From Pseudomonadota bacterium (GTDB taxonomy: Bacteria; Pseudomonadota; Alphaproteobacteria; Sphingomonadales; Sphingomonadaceae): a stretch of 29,982 nucleotides of DNA. The stretch spans positions 1-29,982 of the forward strand of contig JAEZCS010000046.1 of NCBI GenBank assembly GCA_023433445.1. Reading direction: 5' to 3'. Under the pieces are notes generated by a model. It was not told the DNA's origin. It worked only from the letters and a program-made list of their open reading frames with translations, and did not search any database. Positions 23,966 to 29,982 of the stretch are shown piece by piece (the stretch's first letter is position 1; each line of letters opens with the position of its first letter). Both the position numbers and the translations under genes were made by a program.

Positions 23966-26029
23966 CTAGGCAGGTTTGTTTTGCCGCTTTCCCGCGTCTT
24001 TTCGCCTTTGTCGTACTTGCCCGGAGCCCACGCGAGATCTCTTGTCTAACGGGAGCAGACGGATTGGCGTGGCAGCGAGATGGCTCGTGATGACAGGTAC
24101 ATATTTTTGCATAAAGGCCTGTCGCTCGCGTAGGACAACATCGATCCCTTCAGTCTGGATCCGCTTGCTGTAATGTTTTCCGTTGGTCCCTTCGCGAGCG
24201 TGTCCCATCACGTCTGCGCGCATATTGTCGTTCACTCCATCGACCTCATAGAATGATGCCCCTAACGACCTGATTGAATGAATATCCGGGCCTTTACCCC
24301 GGTCATTCGTTGGAAGGGGCAGTTTGTCGGCGATGAATTCGACCATATGTTGCCAGGCCCGCTCATAGAAGAAAGCGCCTCCGCGCTTTTCCGCCCCAAC
24401 AGGATAAAGCTCAGGAAACAGAGCAGCATGGCCCTCCTTCCGAATCGCTTCGACATAGTCGAGAAATCCAAGACGGATCAGTTCCGGGTGAATTGGCAAA
24501 TAGCGCCGACGGGCTGCTCGTTTCTCGCCCGCTTTCTCCCCGTCACGTCCCCGGGTGAGATTGTCGCGGATTTCAAAGTGCGGTGTCGGATGATCGACGG
24601 TAACATCCGGGATTTCTAGCCCGCAGATCTCCTCCCTGCATGCGCTGGTGTAGTACCAGAGCAAAGGTGCATAATAAGCAGCGTCGTGCCACACATGATC
24701 CACGGCCACGCCTGCCTTTAACCGATGAAGGGCGCCCCCGTTGCCAACATATAGCGGGGAACGGAACAGGACCTCCAAGTGCGCCCGCGTCCATGCTGGT
24801 CTGAGTTCGCTGCTTTTCTCATCCTTGATCACAATCCGTGCAGCGCCGAAATCCATGATCTTGCTGCCCGGCATTTTTGGCATCCAGGCAGTTTGGCTAA
24901 GGCGCTTGGCGACCGTCGCCATGAAGGAGAGGTCGCGATTGATTGTCTTGTTGCTGCGCTTTTCCTCTGGTTTGACAGCAGGAAGCGCCTTGAGGTCGAA
25001 TGGCTGGGACATCGCGCCGGCTGTGAGCGTGCCAAACCGGAAGTTCACAGGCAACCTCTGCAGCGCCTCCTTAAACTTTGGCGGGTCCAGATGGGTATAA
25101 CTTCCCAACGGCCGGTCACCGGTGGTCCAGGCGAAGGTTTCCATGATTCGCCGTTGCTGATGAGTTTGTCCCTTCCAAACGCCGTCCGTCTTCAGTCCGG
25201 CGATCACTTCATCGATCACTTCACTGAAACGGCGATCATCATAAATCAGAAACAAGCTGTCAGGGGTGCTAGCGCTTGCTGGTATGTCTCGATCGCGGCG
25301 CGTGCCGGCGTCATGATGGTGAGATACTGACCCCTGGCGAAGCAGGGCTTTGACCTCATCGGCTGGCTCTCCCAGATCCGCAAGTAGGGAGCGAATGGGA
25401 TCGGGCGCATTCAGTGTAGCCTCATCAAATACGCGGGCCACCTTCGAGCAAGCGACTGCACCGGCTCGGATGATGTGCCCCCGTGCAGCAGCTAGATTCA
25501 CCGGGTGGGCCGGGGCACCAATTTCGGCAAGACGCTTGGCGACGTTCTGATCAGTCAAGGCCTCGCGGATCTGCTGCATATATTCTTCAATGGATTTGAT
25601 ATCGCCTTCCATGCCTTGCGCGCACAGCCGCTGCCTGTCCTCTTCGGTCATGCCGCCGTGCCGATCCGGCAAGCGCAAGATCTTGTAAGCTTCAGCTTCT
25701 TGCGCCGCCACTTCGCAGACGGAGGACGACCAGCTGGCATTTTCATAGGCGCTGTGGATGTAGAAGGTGAGTTCTTCTTCCAGCTTCTGCCGAAATATGG
25801 CCTCTATTTCTGCGCCCGTCAGGGGTCTACCGCTTTCCAGCATCGCATCGACTTCCAGCTTGATATGGACGAAGCGCGCGGAGAGGATGGCAGCGCGCCT
25901 GCGGGCCACCTTCGGATCGGCGGTCTGCAGGGCTGTCGATAAAGGCTTAGAGATAATATTTCGGAAATGTACGCGGCGTCGAAATATATACCGACCGTGG
26001 ATGCGGGCGGTGAAGGGCATGCGGCACAT
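23966..26029 (-). CDS. Large tyrosine recombinase (site-specific integrase)
   Basis: This is a 687-residue integrase, longer than the roughly 400 residues usual for tRNA-targeting phage and island integrases. The N-terminal RYIFRRRVHFRNII resembles the start of the SAM-like or DUF6538-type arm-binding regions of proteobacterial integrases. The catalytic domain is near the C-terminus: Arg465 in TSACREEICGLEI, His584 and Arg587 in DIHSIRSLGAS, His610 in VMGHAREG, and the nucleophile Tyr620 in GKHYSKR. The set is intact. GGAAAGG lies upstream of ATG 26029. The gene starts 108 bp from a tRNA-Pro 3' end, which is the likely attachment site. It would catalyse insertion and excision of the island extending to the left. 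Confidence 0.92.
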   Translation of the reverse strand: MCRMPFTARIHGRYIFRRRVHFRNIISKPLSTALQTADPKVARRRAAILSARFVHIKLEVDAMLESGRPLTGAEIEAIFRQKLEEELTFYIHSAYENASWSSSVCEVAAQEAEAYKILRLPDRHGGMTEEDRQRLCAQGMEGDIKSIEEYMQQIREALTDQNVAKRLAEIGAPAHPVNLAAARGHIIRAGAVACSKVARVFDEATLNAPDPIRSLLADLGEPADEVKALLRQGSVSHHHDAGTRRDRDIPASASTPDSLFLIYDDRRFSEVIDEVIAGLKTDGVWKGQTHQQRRIMETFAWTTGDRPLGSYTHLDPPKFKEALQRLPVNFRFGTLTAGAMSQPFDLKALPAVKPEEKRSNKTINRDLSFMATVAKRLSQTAWMPKMPGSKIMDFGAARIVIKDEKSSELRPAWTRAHLEVLFRSPLYVGNGGALHRLKAGVAVDHVWHDAAYYAPLLWYYTSACREEICGLEIPDVTVDHPTPHFEIRDNLTRGRDGEKAGEKRAARRRYLPIHPELIRLGFLDYVEAIRKEGHAALFPELYPVGAEKRGGAFFYERAWQHMVEFIADKLPLPTNDRGKGPDIHSIRSLGASFYEVDGVNDNMRADVMGHAREGTNGKHYSKRIQTEGIDVVLRERQAFMQKYVPVITSHLAATPIRLLPLDKRSRVGSGQVRQRRKDAGKRQNKPA

Positions 26030-26137
26030 AGGTGATTACCTTTCCGCGTGTGCCACCGGTATGTGCACTGACCATGTGATCAGGCGCGTCCGATGAACTA
26101 CGCTTAAAGGCGGATTTCCGTCGCTTTTGCGATAAAA

Positions 26138-26214
26138 TGGTCGGGGAGAGAGGATTCGAACCTCCGGCCCCTGCCTCCCGAAGACAGTGCTCTACCAGGC
26201 TGAGCTACTCCCCG
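26138..26214 (-). tRNA. tRNA-Pro (anticodon CGG)
   Basis: The 77-nt cloverleaf is complete on the minus strand including the encoded CCA. The acceptor stem is CGGGGAG/CTCCCCG, the D arm GCTC/GAGC, and the anticodon arm CTGTC-TTCGGGA-GGCAG, giving anticodon CGG (proline). The variable loop is GGGCC and the T arm is GGAGG-TTCGAAT-CCTCT with one wobble. The 3' end faces the integrase gene, so the 3' half is the probable attB-derived core. No second copy of the tRNA 3' end was seen in the window, so the other island end lies outside it. Confidence 0.95.
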
Positions 26215-26282
26215 ACCGATAGCGGCATTGCTGGCAACGCCGCTGGGCAGGCGGGTCTATAGATGGGGCTTTTCGGGCTGGC

Positions 26283-26305
26283 AAGCGGCTGGGCCCGCTT
26301 TTTTT
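26283..26305 (+). terminator. Hairpin with T7 run, plus orientation
   Basis: AAGCGG (26283-26288) and CCGCTT (26295-26300) form a short stem with loop CTGGGC, and T runs through 26299-26305. As drawn it would stop plus-strand transcription, although no plus-strand gene lies just upstream. Both flanking genes (tRNA and RadC-like) are on the minus strand. Confidence 0.4.
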
Positions 26306-26312
26306 GCCTTGA

Positions 26313-26612
26313 TCAGAGCAGGCCTGCGGCGCGGAAGCTGAACTGGTCGTGACTACCCTGTATGACGTGATCGGCCAGCTTCACTTCCAACGGCCGAAGG
26401 CGGCGGGCTATCGATCGGGCCAGGCGAATGTCATCCCCGCGTGGATGGGGGTAGGGTTCGCTTGGGCGGACCTGTTCGACCAAGACCCAATGGCTGCCTT
26501 GGAGCAGCAGTTCCTGCATGACGTGGCGCCAATCCATGTCCCCATCAACGAAGCGCAAGGGACGCCAATAATCGTCCAATAGCAGGAATCGCATGCTTTC
26601 CGTAGCGGCCAT
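26313..26612 (-). CDS. Short RadC-like (JAB/MPN domain) protein with degenerate metal motif
   Basis: This is a 99-residue protein if started at ATG 26612. MRFLLLDDYWRPL matches the strand that opens the RadC/JAB domain, and VKLADHVIQGSHDQFSFRAAGLL matches the end of that domain (its RadC-typical parts are DHVIQG and FSFRAAGLL). The metal motif H-x-H-P-S-G-D...S-x-x-D is degraded to PYPHPRGDDIRLARS: the first His is Tyr54, the Ser is Arg58, and the distal Ser/Asp block is missing. Peptidase activity is therefore unlikely. Other possible starts are 26594 and 26690; none has a strong ribosome-binding site. It is divergent from thyA. It may be a decayed or specialised RadC relative. Confidence 0.6.
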   Translation of the reverse strand: MAATESMRFLLLDDYWRPLRFVDGDMDWRHVMQELLLQGSHWVLVEQVRPSEPYPHPRGDDIRLARSIARRLRPLEVKLADHVIQGSHDQFSFRAAGLL

Positions 26613-26780
26613 GGTCTCAAGATGCGGCGACCGCCCGCAATGATCACCGCAATTTATGTCCACTATCGAGTGGAATGGGCCGAGAAACATCCAGAGCGAA
26701 AGCAAGATTGGCGAGGTCGGCGCTGCTCGGCTAAAGCGAAGGCGGCGAGCGTGGAATCGCCGCAACAGGGAAGAGCGTCG
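26613..26780. promoter_or_regulatory. Divergent spacer between the RadC-like gene and thyA
   Basis: This 168-base gap should carry the promoters of both genes. The frame of thyA stays open back to ATG 26622, but the added 53 residues are not like thymidylate synthase. No clear -35/-10 pair or dyad was recognised. Confidence 0.4.
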
Positions 26781-27728
26781 TTGACCGCAATCATCACTCC
26801 GAACGAAGCGCATTATGAACAGCAATATCTGGACTTGATGCGCCGGATCTGGACGGAAGGGGATGAGCGGGTCGATCGTACCGGCGTAGGCACGCGATCG
26901 TTGCTGGGCGCCACCATGCGTTTTTCGCTGGCCGATAACGCGGTGCCGCTTCTGACGACCAAGCGGGTTTACTGGAAAGTGGCGGCGAGGGAAATGCTGT
27001 GGTTCCTGACGGGGGACACCAATATCAGGGAGCTGGTCCGCCAGGGCGTCCATATCTGGACCGACTGGCCGCTGGCTTCATATCGGAAGGCGACCGGCGA
27101 AGAGATCAGCCGCGACAACTTTGAGGCGCGCATAATCGAGGATGAGGCGTTTGCCCGGCAGTGGGGCGATCTGGGTCCCGTCTATGGCGCGCAGTGGGTG
27201 AATTGGCCGCGCTATGAAGCGGTGGGCGATGGGCTGTTCCGACGGGCCGAGAAGGGGCATAATCAGATCGCCGAACTGGTCGATGGGATCAGGAACAATC
27301 CGGGGTCGCGGCGTCTGCTGTTCACTGGTTGGAATGTGGCGGAAGTCGCGCGCATGGCTCTGCCGCCCTGTCATATGACCTACCAGTTTCAGGTGGCGGA
27401 TGGACGGCTGAATGGTCTGTTGTTCCAGCGTAGCTGTGACCTGGGACTGGGATTTGCGTTCAATATCTTCGGGCTGTCGATGATTACCCGGATGCTGGCG
27501 CAGCAGTGCGACCTCGAACCGGGTGAGGTCGTCTGGCAGGGCGGGGATGTGCATCTCTACCTCAATCATGCCGCGTTGGTGGAGGAGCAGATCAGCCGGA
27601 CGCCGGGGGGAGCGCCGAAGCTCAGGATAAACAGGCGGCCGGAGAGCATTTTCGATTATCGGATCGAGGATTTCGAGGTCGTGGATTATGCGCCGCAGAG
27701 TCACATTTCGGCGCCGGTGGCGGTTTGA
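26781..27728 (+). CDS. thyA: Thymidylate synthase ThyA (TTG start)
   Basis: This is a 315-residue thymidylate synthase of the longer type with an insertion after HIWTDWPLASY, as in Lactobacillus casei enzyme-length proteins. Arg33 lies in VDRTGVGTRS and the catalytic Cys197 in ALPPCHMTYQFQ. The folate/dUMP-binding segments RSCDLGLGFAFNIF and HLYLNHA are intact. It converts dUMP to dTMP using methylene-tetrahydrofolate in the cytoplasm. TTG 26781 is chosen because homology begins there (TAIITPNEAHYEQQYLDLM) and CAGGGAAGAG precedes it. ATG 26622 is an alternative without a ribosome-binding site. As a core gene it marks the region right of the tRNA as backbone chromosome. Confidence 0.95.
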   Translation: MTAIITPNEAHYEQQYLDLMRRIWTEGDERVDRTGVGTRSLLGATMRFSLADNAVPLLTTKRVYWKVAAREMLWFLTGDTNIRELVRQGVHIWTDWPLASYRKATGEEISRDNFEARIIEDEAFARQWGDLGPVYGAQWVNWPRYEAVGDGLFRRAEKGHNQIAELVDGIRNNPGSRRLLFTGWNVAEVARMALPPCHMTYQFQVADGRLNGLLFQRSCDLGLGFAFNIFGLSMITRMLAQQCDLEPGEVVWQGGDVHLYLNHAALVEEQISRTPGGAPKLRINRRPESIFDYRIEDFEVVDYAPQSHISAPVAV

Positions 27729-27777
27729 AATCGAGAAGGAATTAGCGAGAAAACGGAACCCTTGCATTTTGCGAGCG

Positions 27778-27815
27778 TTGTAATATTGTAATTGCGATAA
27801 GCAATAATATTGCAA
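27778..27815. promoter_or_regulatory. Extended AT-rich dyad upstream of the E1 alpha gene
   Basis: ATTGC-GATAA-GCAAT (27791-27805) is the perfect core. TTGTAATATT (27778-27787) and AATATTGCAA (27806-27815) extend the symmetry with one wobble and a 3-base offset on the left. It lies 18 bases before the E1 alpha ATG in an otherwise GC-rich region. It could be an operator for a branched-chain amino acid regulator or a leader hairpin. Confidence 0.5.
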
Positions 27816-27833
27816 GTGCGAGTAGGAAGCGGA

Positions 27834-29234
27834 ATGGGCGACCGGGATGGTTCGGGCGTTGGGAAGGCCGGAAGTGACCGGGGTAAGAACCCGGGCGACC
27901 AGGGTCTCGATCGGGCTGTCGATGCGAAGCCCGGCGACGTTGACCATGCGAATTTGAGCGCTCAATCCGCCTCCGATGGCGAGCGCAATTTACCACCGCT
28001 GCGCCTGCATGTGCCGGAGCCTCATTTCCGGCCGGGCGATGAGGCGGACTTCAACCATTTCGACATTCCCGCCGCTGGAGCTGCCCGGAGGCCCGACGAG
28101 GCTGCGGATGCTGGTACGATGCGGGAACTGGCCTATGATCTTGTCCGCGTGCTTGATGAGGAAGGCCGCGCACTAGGGCCGTGGGACCCGAAACTTCCGC
28201 CAGGGACGCTGCTCCGCATGCTGCGCAGCATGGCGCTGACCCGCGCTTTTGACGCACGCATGTTCCGCGCGCAGCGCCAGGGCAAGACCAGTTTCTACAT
28301 GAAATCGACCGGTGAAGAGGCGGTCTCTATCGGCGCGGCGGCGGCGCTGGCGAGCGACGACATGTGCTTCCCCAGCTACCGCCAGCAGGGCATATTGATC
28401 GCACGCGGCTGGCCACTGGTCGACATGATGAACCAGATCTATTCGAACAAGGGCGATCGGCTGAAAGGGCGGCAGCTGCCGATCATGTATTCGGCGCGAG
28501 AGGCCGGGTTCTTTTCGATTTCCGGCAACCTAGCCACCCAATATCCGCAGGCGGTGGGCTGGGCCATGGCGAGCGCGGCGCGAGGCGATACGCGGATAGC
28601 GGCGACATGGTGCGGCGAAGGATCGACGGCGGAAGGCGATTTCCATTCCGCCTGCACATTCGCCAGCGTCTATCGCGCGCCGGTGATCCTGAACGTCGTC
28701 AACAACCAGTGGGCGATCAGCAGCTTTTCAGGCTTTGCAGGAGCGGAAGCGACGACCTTTGCGGCGCGGGCGATCGGCTATGGCATCGCCGGGCTGCGGA
28801 TCGACGGCAATGACGCGCTGGCAGTCTATGCCGCGACGCGATGGGCAGCGGATCGGGCGCGCGCCAATCATGGACCGACGCTGATCGAGCATTTCACCTA
28901 TCGCACGGAGGGACACAGCACGTCCGACGATCCGAGCGCCTACCGATCCGCGGATGAAGGGAGCCTCTGGCCACTGGGCGACCCGATCGCGCGGCTGAAA
29001 CAGCATTGCATCGCGATCGGCATTTGGGACGAAGATCGGCACGCGGCGATGGACAGGGAATTGGCCGAGCAGGTGCGCGAGGCGGCGCGGGAAGCGGAGA
29101 AGAACGGCATATTGGGGCATGGCCTGCATCAGCCGATGGAGAGCATGTTCGAGGATGTGTTCGAGGAAATGCCCTGGCATCTGAGGGAGCAGCAACAGCA
29201 GATGCTGGACGAAGCGAAGGCGGCTGGGTTGTGA
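27834..29234 (+). CDS. bkdA1: Branched-chain 2-oxoacid dehydrogenase E1 component, alpha subunit
   Basis: This is a 466-residue thiamine-diphosphate enzyme subunit. The conserved core begins LPPLRLHVPEPHFRPGDEADF, in which LRLHVPEPHFRPGD is typical of the branched-chain type. It continues through TSFYMKSTGEEAVSIG and FPSYRQQGILIARG. The ThDP/magnesium motif runs from GEGSTAEGDFH (from residue 261) to NVVNNQWAIS (Asn290-Asn291), and the phosphorylation-loop-like segment is RTEGHSTSDDPSAYR. The first 50 or so residues are Gly/Asp-rich and not conserved. ATG 27834 with AGGAAG upstream is preferred to TTG 27810. It decarboxylates 2-oxo acids of Val, Leu and Ile together with E1 beta, E2 and E3. 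E1 beta follows 201 bp downstream. Confidence 0.93.
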   Translation: MGDRDGSGVGKAGSDRGKNPGDQGLDRAVDAKPGDVDHANLSAQSASDGERNLPPLRLHVPEPHFRPGDEADFNHFDIPAAGAARRPDEAADAGTMRELAYDLVRVLDEEGRALGPWDPKLPPGTLLRMLRSMALTRAFDARMFRAQRQGKTSFYMKSTGEEAVSIGAAAALASDDMCFPSYRQQGILIARGWPLVDMMNQIYSNKGDRLKGRQLPIMYSAREAGFFSISGNLATQYPQAVGWAMASAARGDTRIAATWCGEGSTAEGDFHSACTFASVYRAPVILNVVNNQWAISSFSGFAGAEATTFAARAIGYGIAGLRIDGNDALAVYAATRWAADRARANHGPTLIEHFTYRTEGHSTSDDPSAYRSADEGSLWPLGDPIARLKQHCIAIGIWDEDRHAAMDRELAEQVREAAREAEKNGILGHGLHQPMESMFEDVFEEMPWHLREQQQQMLDEAKAAGL

Positions 29235-29255
29235 GGGGGGCGGCGTTTTTTGATC

Positions 29256-29339
29256 TCGTCATCCCAGCGCAAGCTGGGATCTCGTGCCTGTATGTTCGGC
29301 CTGGTGGCGAGGAGATGCCAGCTTCCGCTGGCATGACGA
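29256..29339. repeat. Palindromic REP-like intergenic repeat between E1 alpha and E1 beta
   Basis: The outer ends TCGTCAT (29256-29262) and ATGACGA (29333-29339) are inverted. Two perfect internal hairpins follow one another: ATCCCAGC-GCAA-GCTGGGAT (29261-29280) and ATGCCAGC-TTCC-GCTGGCAT (29315-29334). The form TCGTCATCCCAGC...GCTGGGAT is the look of a small dispersed palindromic element common between genes in sphingomonads. A further CCAGC/GCTGG hairpin and AAGCTnCGCTA direct repeats lie at about 29370-29408. Confidence 0.75.
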
Positions 29340-29409
29340 AGAGAGAGGTGGGTGTGCCGACGTCCCCTCTCCAAGCTGCGCTAGCCAGCGGGCTGGCAAG
29401 CTTCGCTAT

Positions 29410-29431
29410 CCTCTCCCCTGAAGGAGAGAGG
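29410..29431 (+). promoter_or_regulatory. Hairpin enclosing the E1 beta ribosome-binding site
   Basis: CCTCTCCCC (29410-29418) pairs with GGAGAGAGG (29423-29431) around TGAA with a single mismatch. The right arm contains the Shine-Dalgarno sequence of E1 beta, whose ATG is at 29436. If formed in the mRNA it would hide the ribosome-binding site. The same kind of CCTCTCC...GGAGAGG element is also a common intergenic repeat, so regulation is not certain. Confidence 0.5.
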
Positions 29432-29435
29432 AGAA

Positions 29436-29982
29436 ATGCCTCTCATGACTGACGCTCGCCAGATGAGCATGATCCAGGCGATCAACAGCGCTTTGGACGT
29501 GATGATGGAGCGTGACCCCGATGTCGTCGTCATGGGGGAGGATGTCGGCTATTTCGGCGGCGTTTTCCGCGCGACGGCGGGGTTGCAGAAGAAATATGGC
29601 AAGAACCGCGTGTTTGACACGCCGATCACGGAGATCGGGATCATTGGCGTGGCGGTGGGGATGGGGGCCTATGGCTTGCGCCCGGTGCCGGAAATCCAGT
29701 TCGCCGACTATATCTACCCCGCGCTCGATCAACTGGTGAGCGAGGCGGCACGGCTGCGTTACCGGTCGGCGGGGGAGTTTATTGCGCCGATGACGGTGCG
29801 GTCGCCCTTTGGCGGCGGGATCTTCGGGGGGCAAACCCACAGCCAGTCGCCCGAGGGCATCTTTACCCATGTGTCGGGCATCAAGACGGTAATTCCATCG
29901 ACCCCCTATGACGCCAAGGGGCTGTTGATCGCGGCGATCGAGGATAATGATCCGGTGATCTTCTTCGAACCCAAGCGCATCT
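29436..29982 (+). CDS. bkdA2: Branched-chain 2-oxoacid dehydrogenase E1 component, beta subunit, 5' part (3' end outside window)
   Basis: The frame starts at ATG 29436 (or ATG 29445) after AAGGAGAGAGGAG and stays open to the end of the window (182 codons). The protein begins MPLMTDARQMSMIQAINSAL. Further family segments are VVVMGEDVGYFGGVFRAT, VFDTPITEIGIIGVAVGMG, EIQFADYIYPALDQL and SPFGGGIFGGQTHSQSPEG, given here as separate pieces; all are characteristic of branched-chain E1 beta. It forms the alpha2beta2 E1 with the upstream gene product. It probably belongs to the same operon in spite of the 201-base repeat-filled gap. Confidence 0.93.
   Translation, partial: MPLMTDARQMSMIQAINSALDVMMERDPDVVVMGEDVGYFGGVFRATAGLQKKYGKNRVFDTPITEIGIIGVAVGMGAYGLRPVPEIQFADYIYPALDQLVSEAARLRYRSAGEFIAPMTVRSPFGGGIFGGQTHSQSPEGIFTHVSGIKTVIPSTPYDAKGLLIAAIEDNDPVIFFEPKRI

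Noticed and set aside
23104..26137. Second copy of the tRNA-Pro 3' end as attachment repeat inside the window
   Set aside because: Looking for the T-arm and acceptor sequence elsewhere in the window gave none, so the far island end cannot be placed here.
1..29982. CRISPR array, rRNA operon or insertion sequence with terminal repeats
   Set aside because: No regularly spaced direct repeats, no rRNA-like stretch and no transposase gene were seen.

Overview
The window looks like a chromosomal segment of an alphaproteobacterium, most likely a sphingomonad (Sphingobium, Sphingomonas or Novosphingobium type). The evidence is high GC content, a long TonB-dependent receptor lacking an STN domain, dense ATGA-overlapping acyl-CoA catabolic operons, and sphingomonad-like ThyA and branched-chain 2-oxoacid dehydrogenase proteins. 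This placement rests on reading the sequence, not on a search.

Layout. (1) 1-4432, plus strand: the 3' end of a multifunctional enoyl-CoA hydratase/3-hydroxyacyl-CoA dehydrogenase, a thiolase, an SDR and a class C beta-lactamase-fold serine hydrolase. (2) 12062-4552, minus strand: a tight run of TonB receptor, two MFS transporters, an Abhydrolase_10-type hydrolase, a VOC protein and an SDR. It converges on block 1 at a perfect 14-bp inverted repeat. A LysR regulator (12159-13076) is divergent from the receptor, and an 8-bp dyad lies between them. (3) 13416-18232, plus strand: class III CoA-transferase, acyl-CoA dehydrogenase, two crotonase-fold enzymes and an FAH-family hydrolase, ended by a strong terminator. 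(4) 21950-18290, minus strand: DUF35 OB-fold protein, an SCP2-thiolase/Ltp2-like protein without the usual N-terminal nucleophilic Cys, and an NDP-forming acyl-CoA ligase. (5) 22171-23103, plus strand: a Coq4-family protein with an intact HDxxHx11E motif. (6) 23247-26214: a frameshifted remnant of a type I restriction R-subunit N-terminus, a large tyrosine recombinase, and a tRNA-Pro(CGG) next to the recombinase. (7) 26313-29982: apparent core genome, with a degenerate RadC/JAB-like protein, thyA, and the E1 alpha and E1 beta genes of branched-chain 2-oxoacid dehydrogenase (E1 beta runs off the end).

How it fits together. Blocks 1-5 look like an accessory catabolic island inserted at tRNA-Pro. 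The TonB receptor and MFS proteins would import a substrate that may contain an ester. The hydrolases would open it, and the CoA-transferase or ligase, dehydrogenase, crotonases, aldolase/thiolase and beta-oxidation enzymes would degrade the acyl-CoA. The strongest unexpected signal is an exact 14-bp palindrome-like sequence, ACCAATCGTTTGGT, at 13188, 13364 and (inverted) 21986. It ties the CoA-transferase operon, the Ltp2/DUF35/ligase operon and perhaps the Coq4-like gene into one regulon. The regulator, presumably of TetR type, is not in the window. The actual substrate cannot be read from the sequence.
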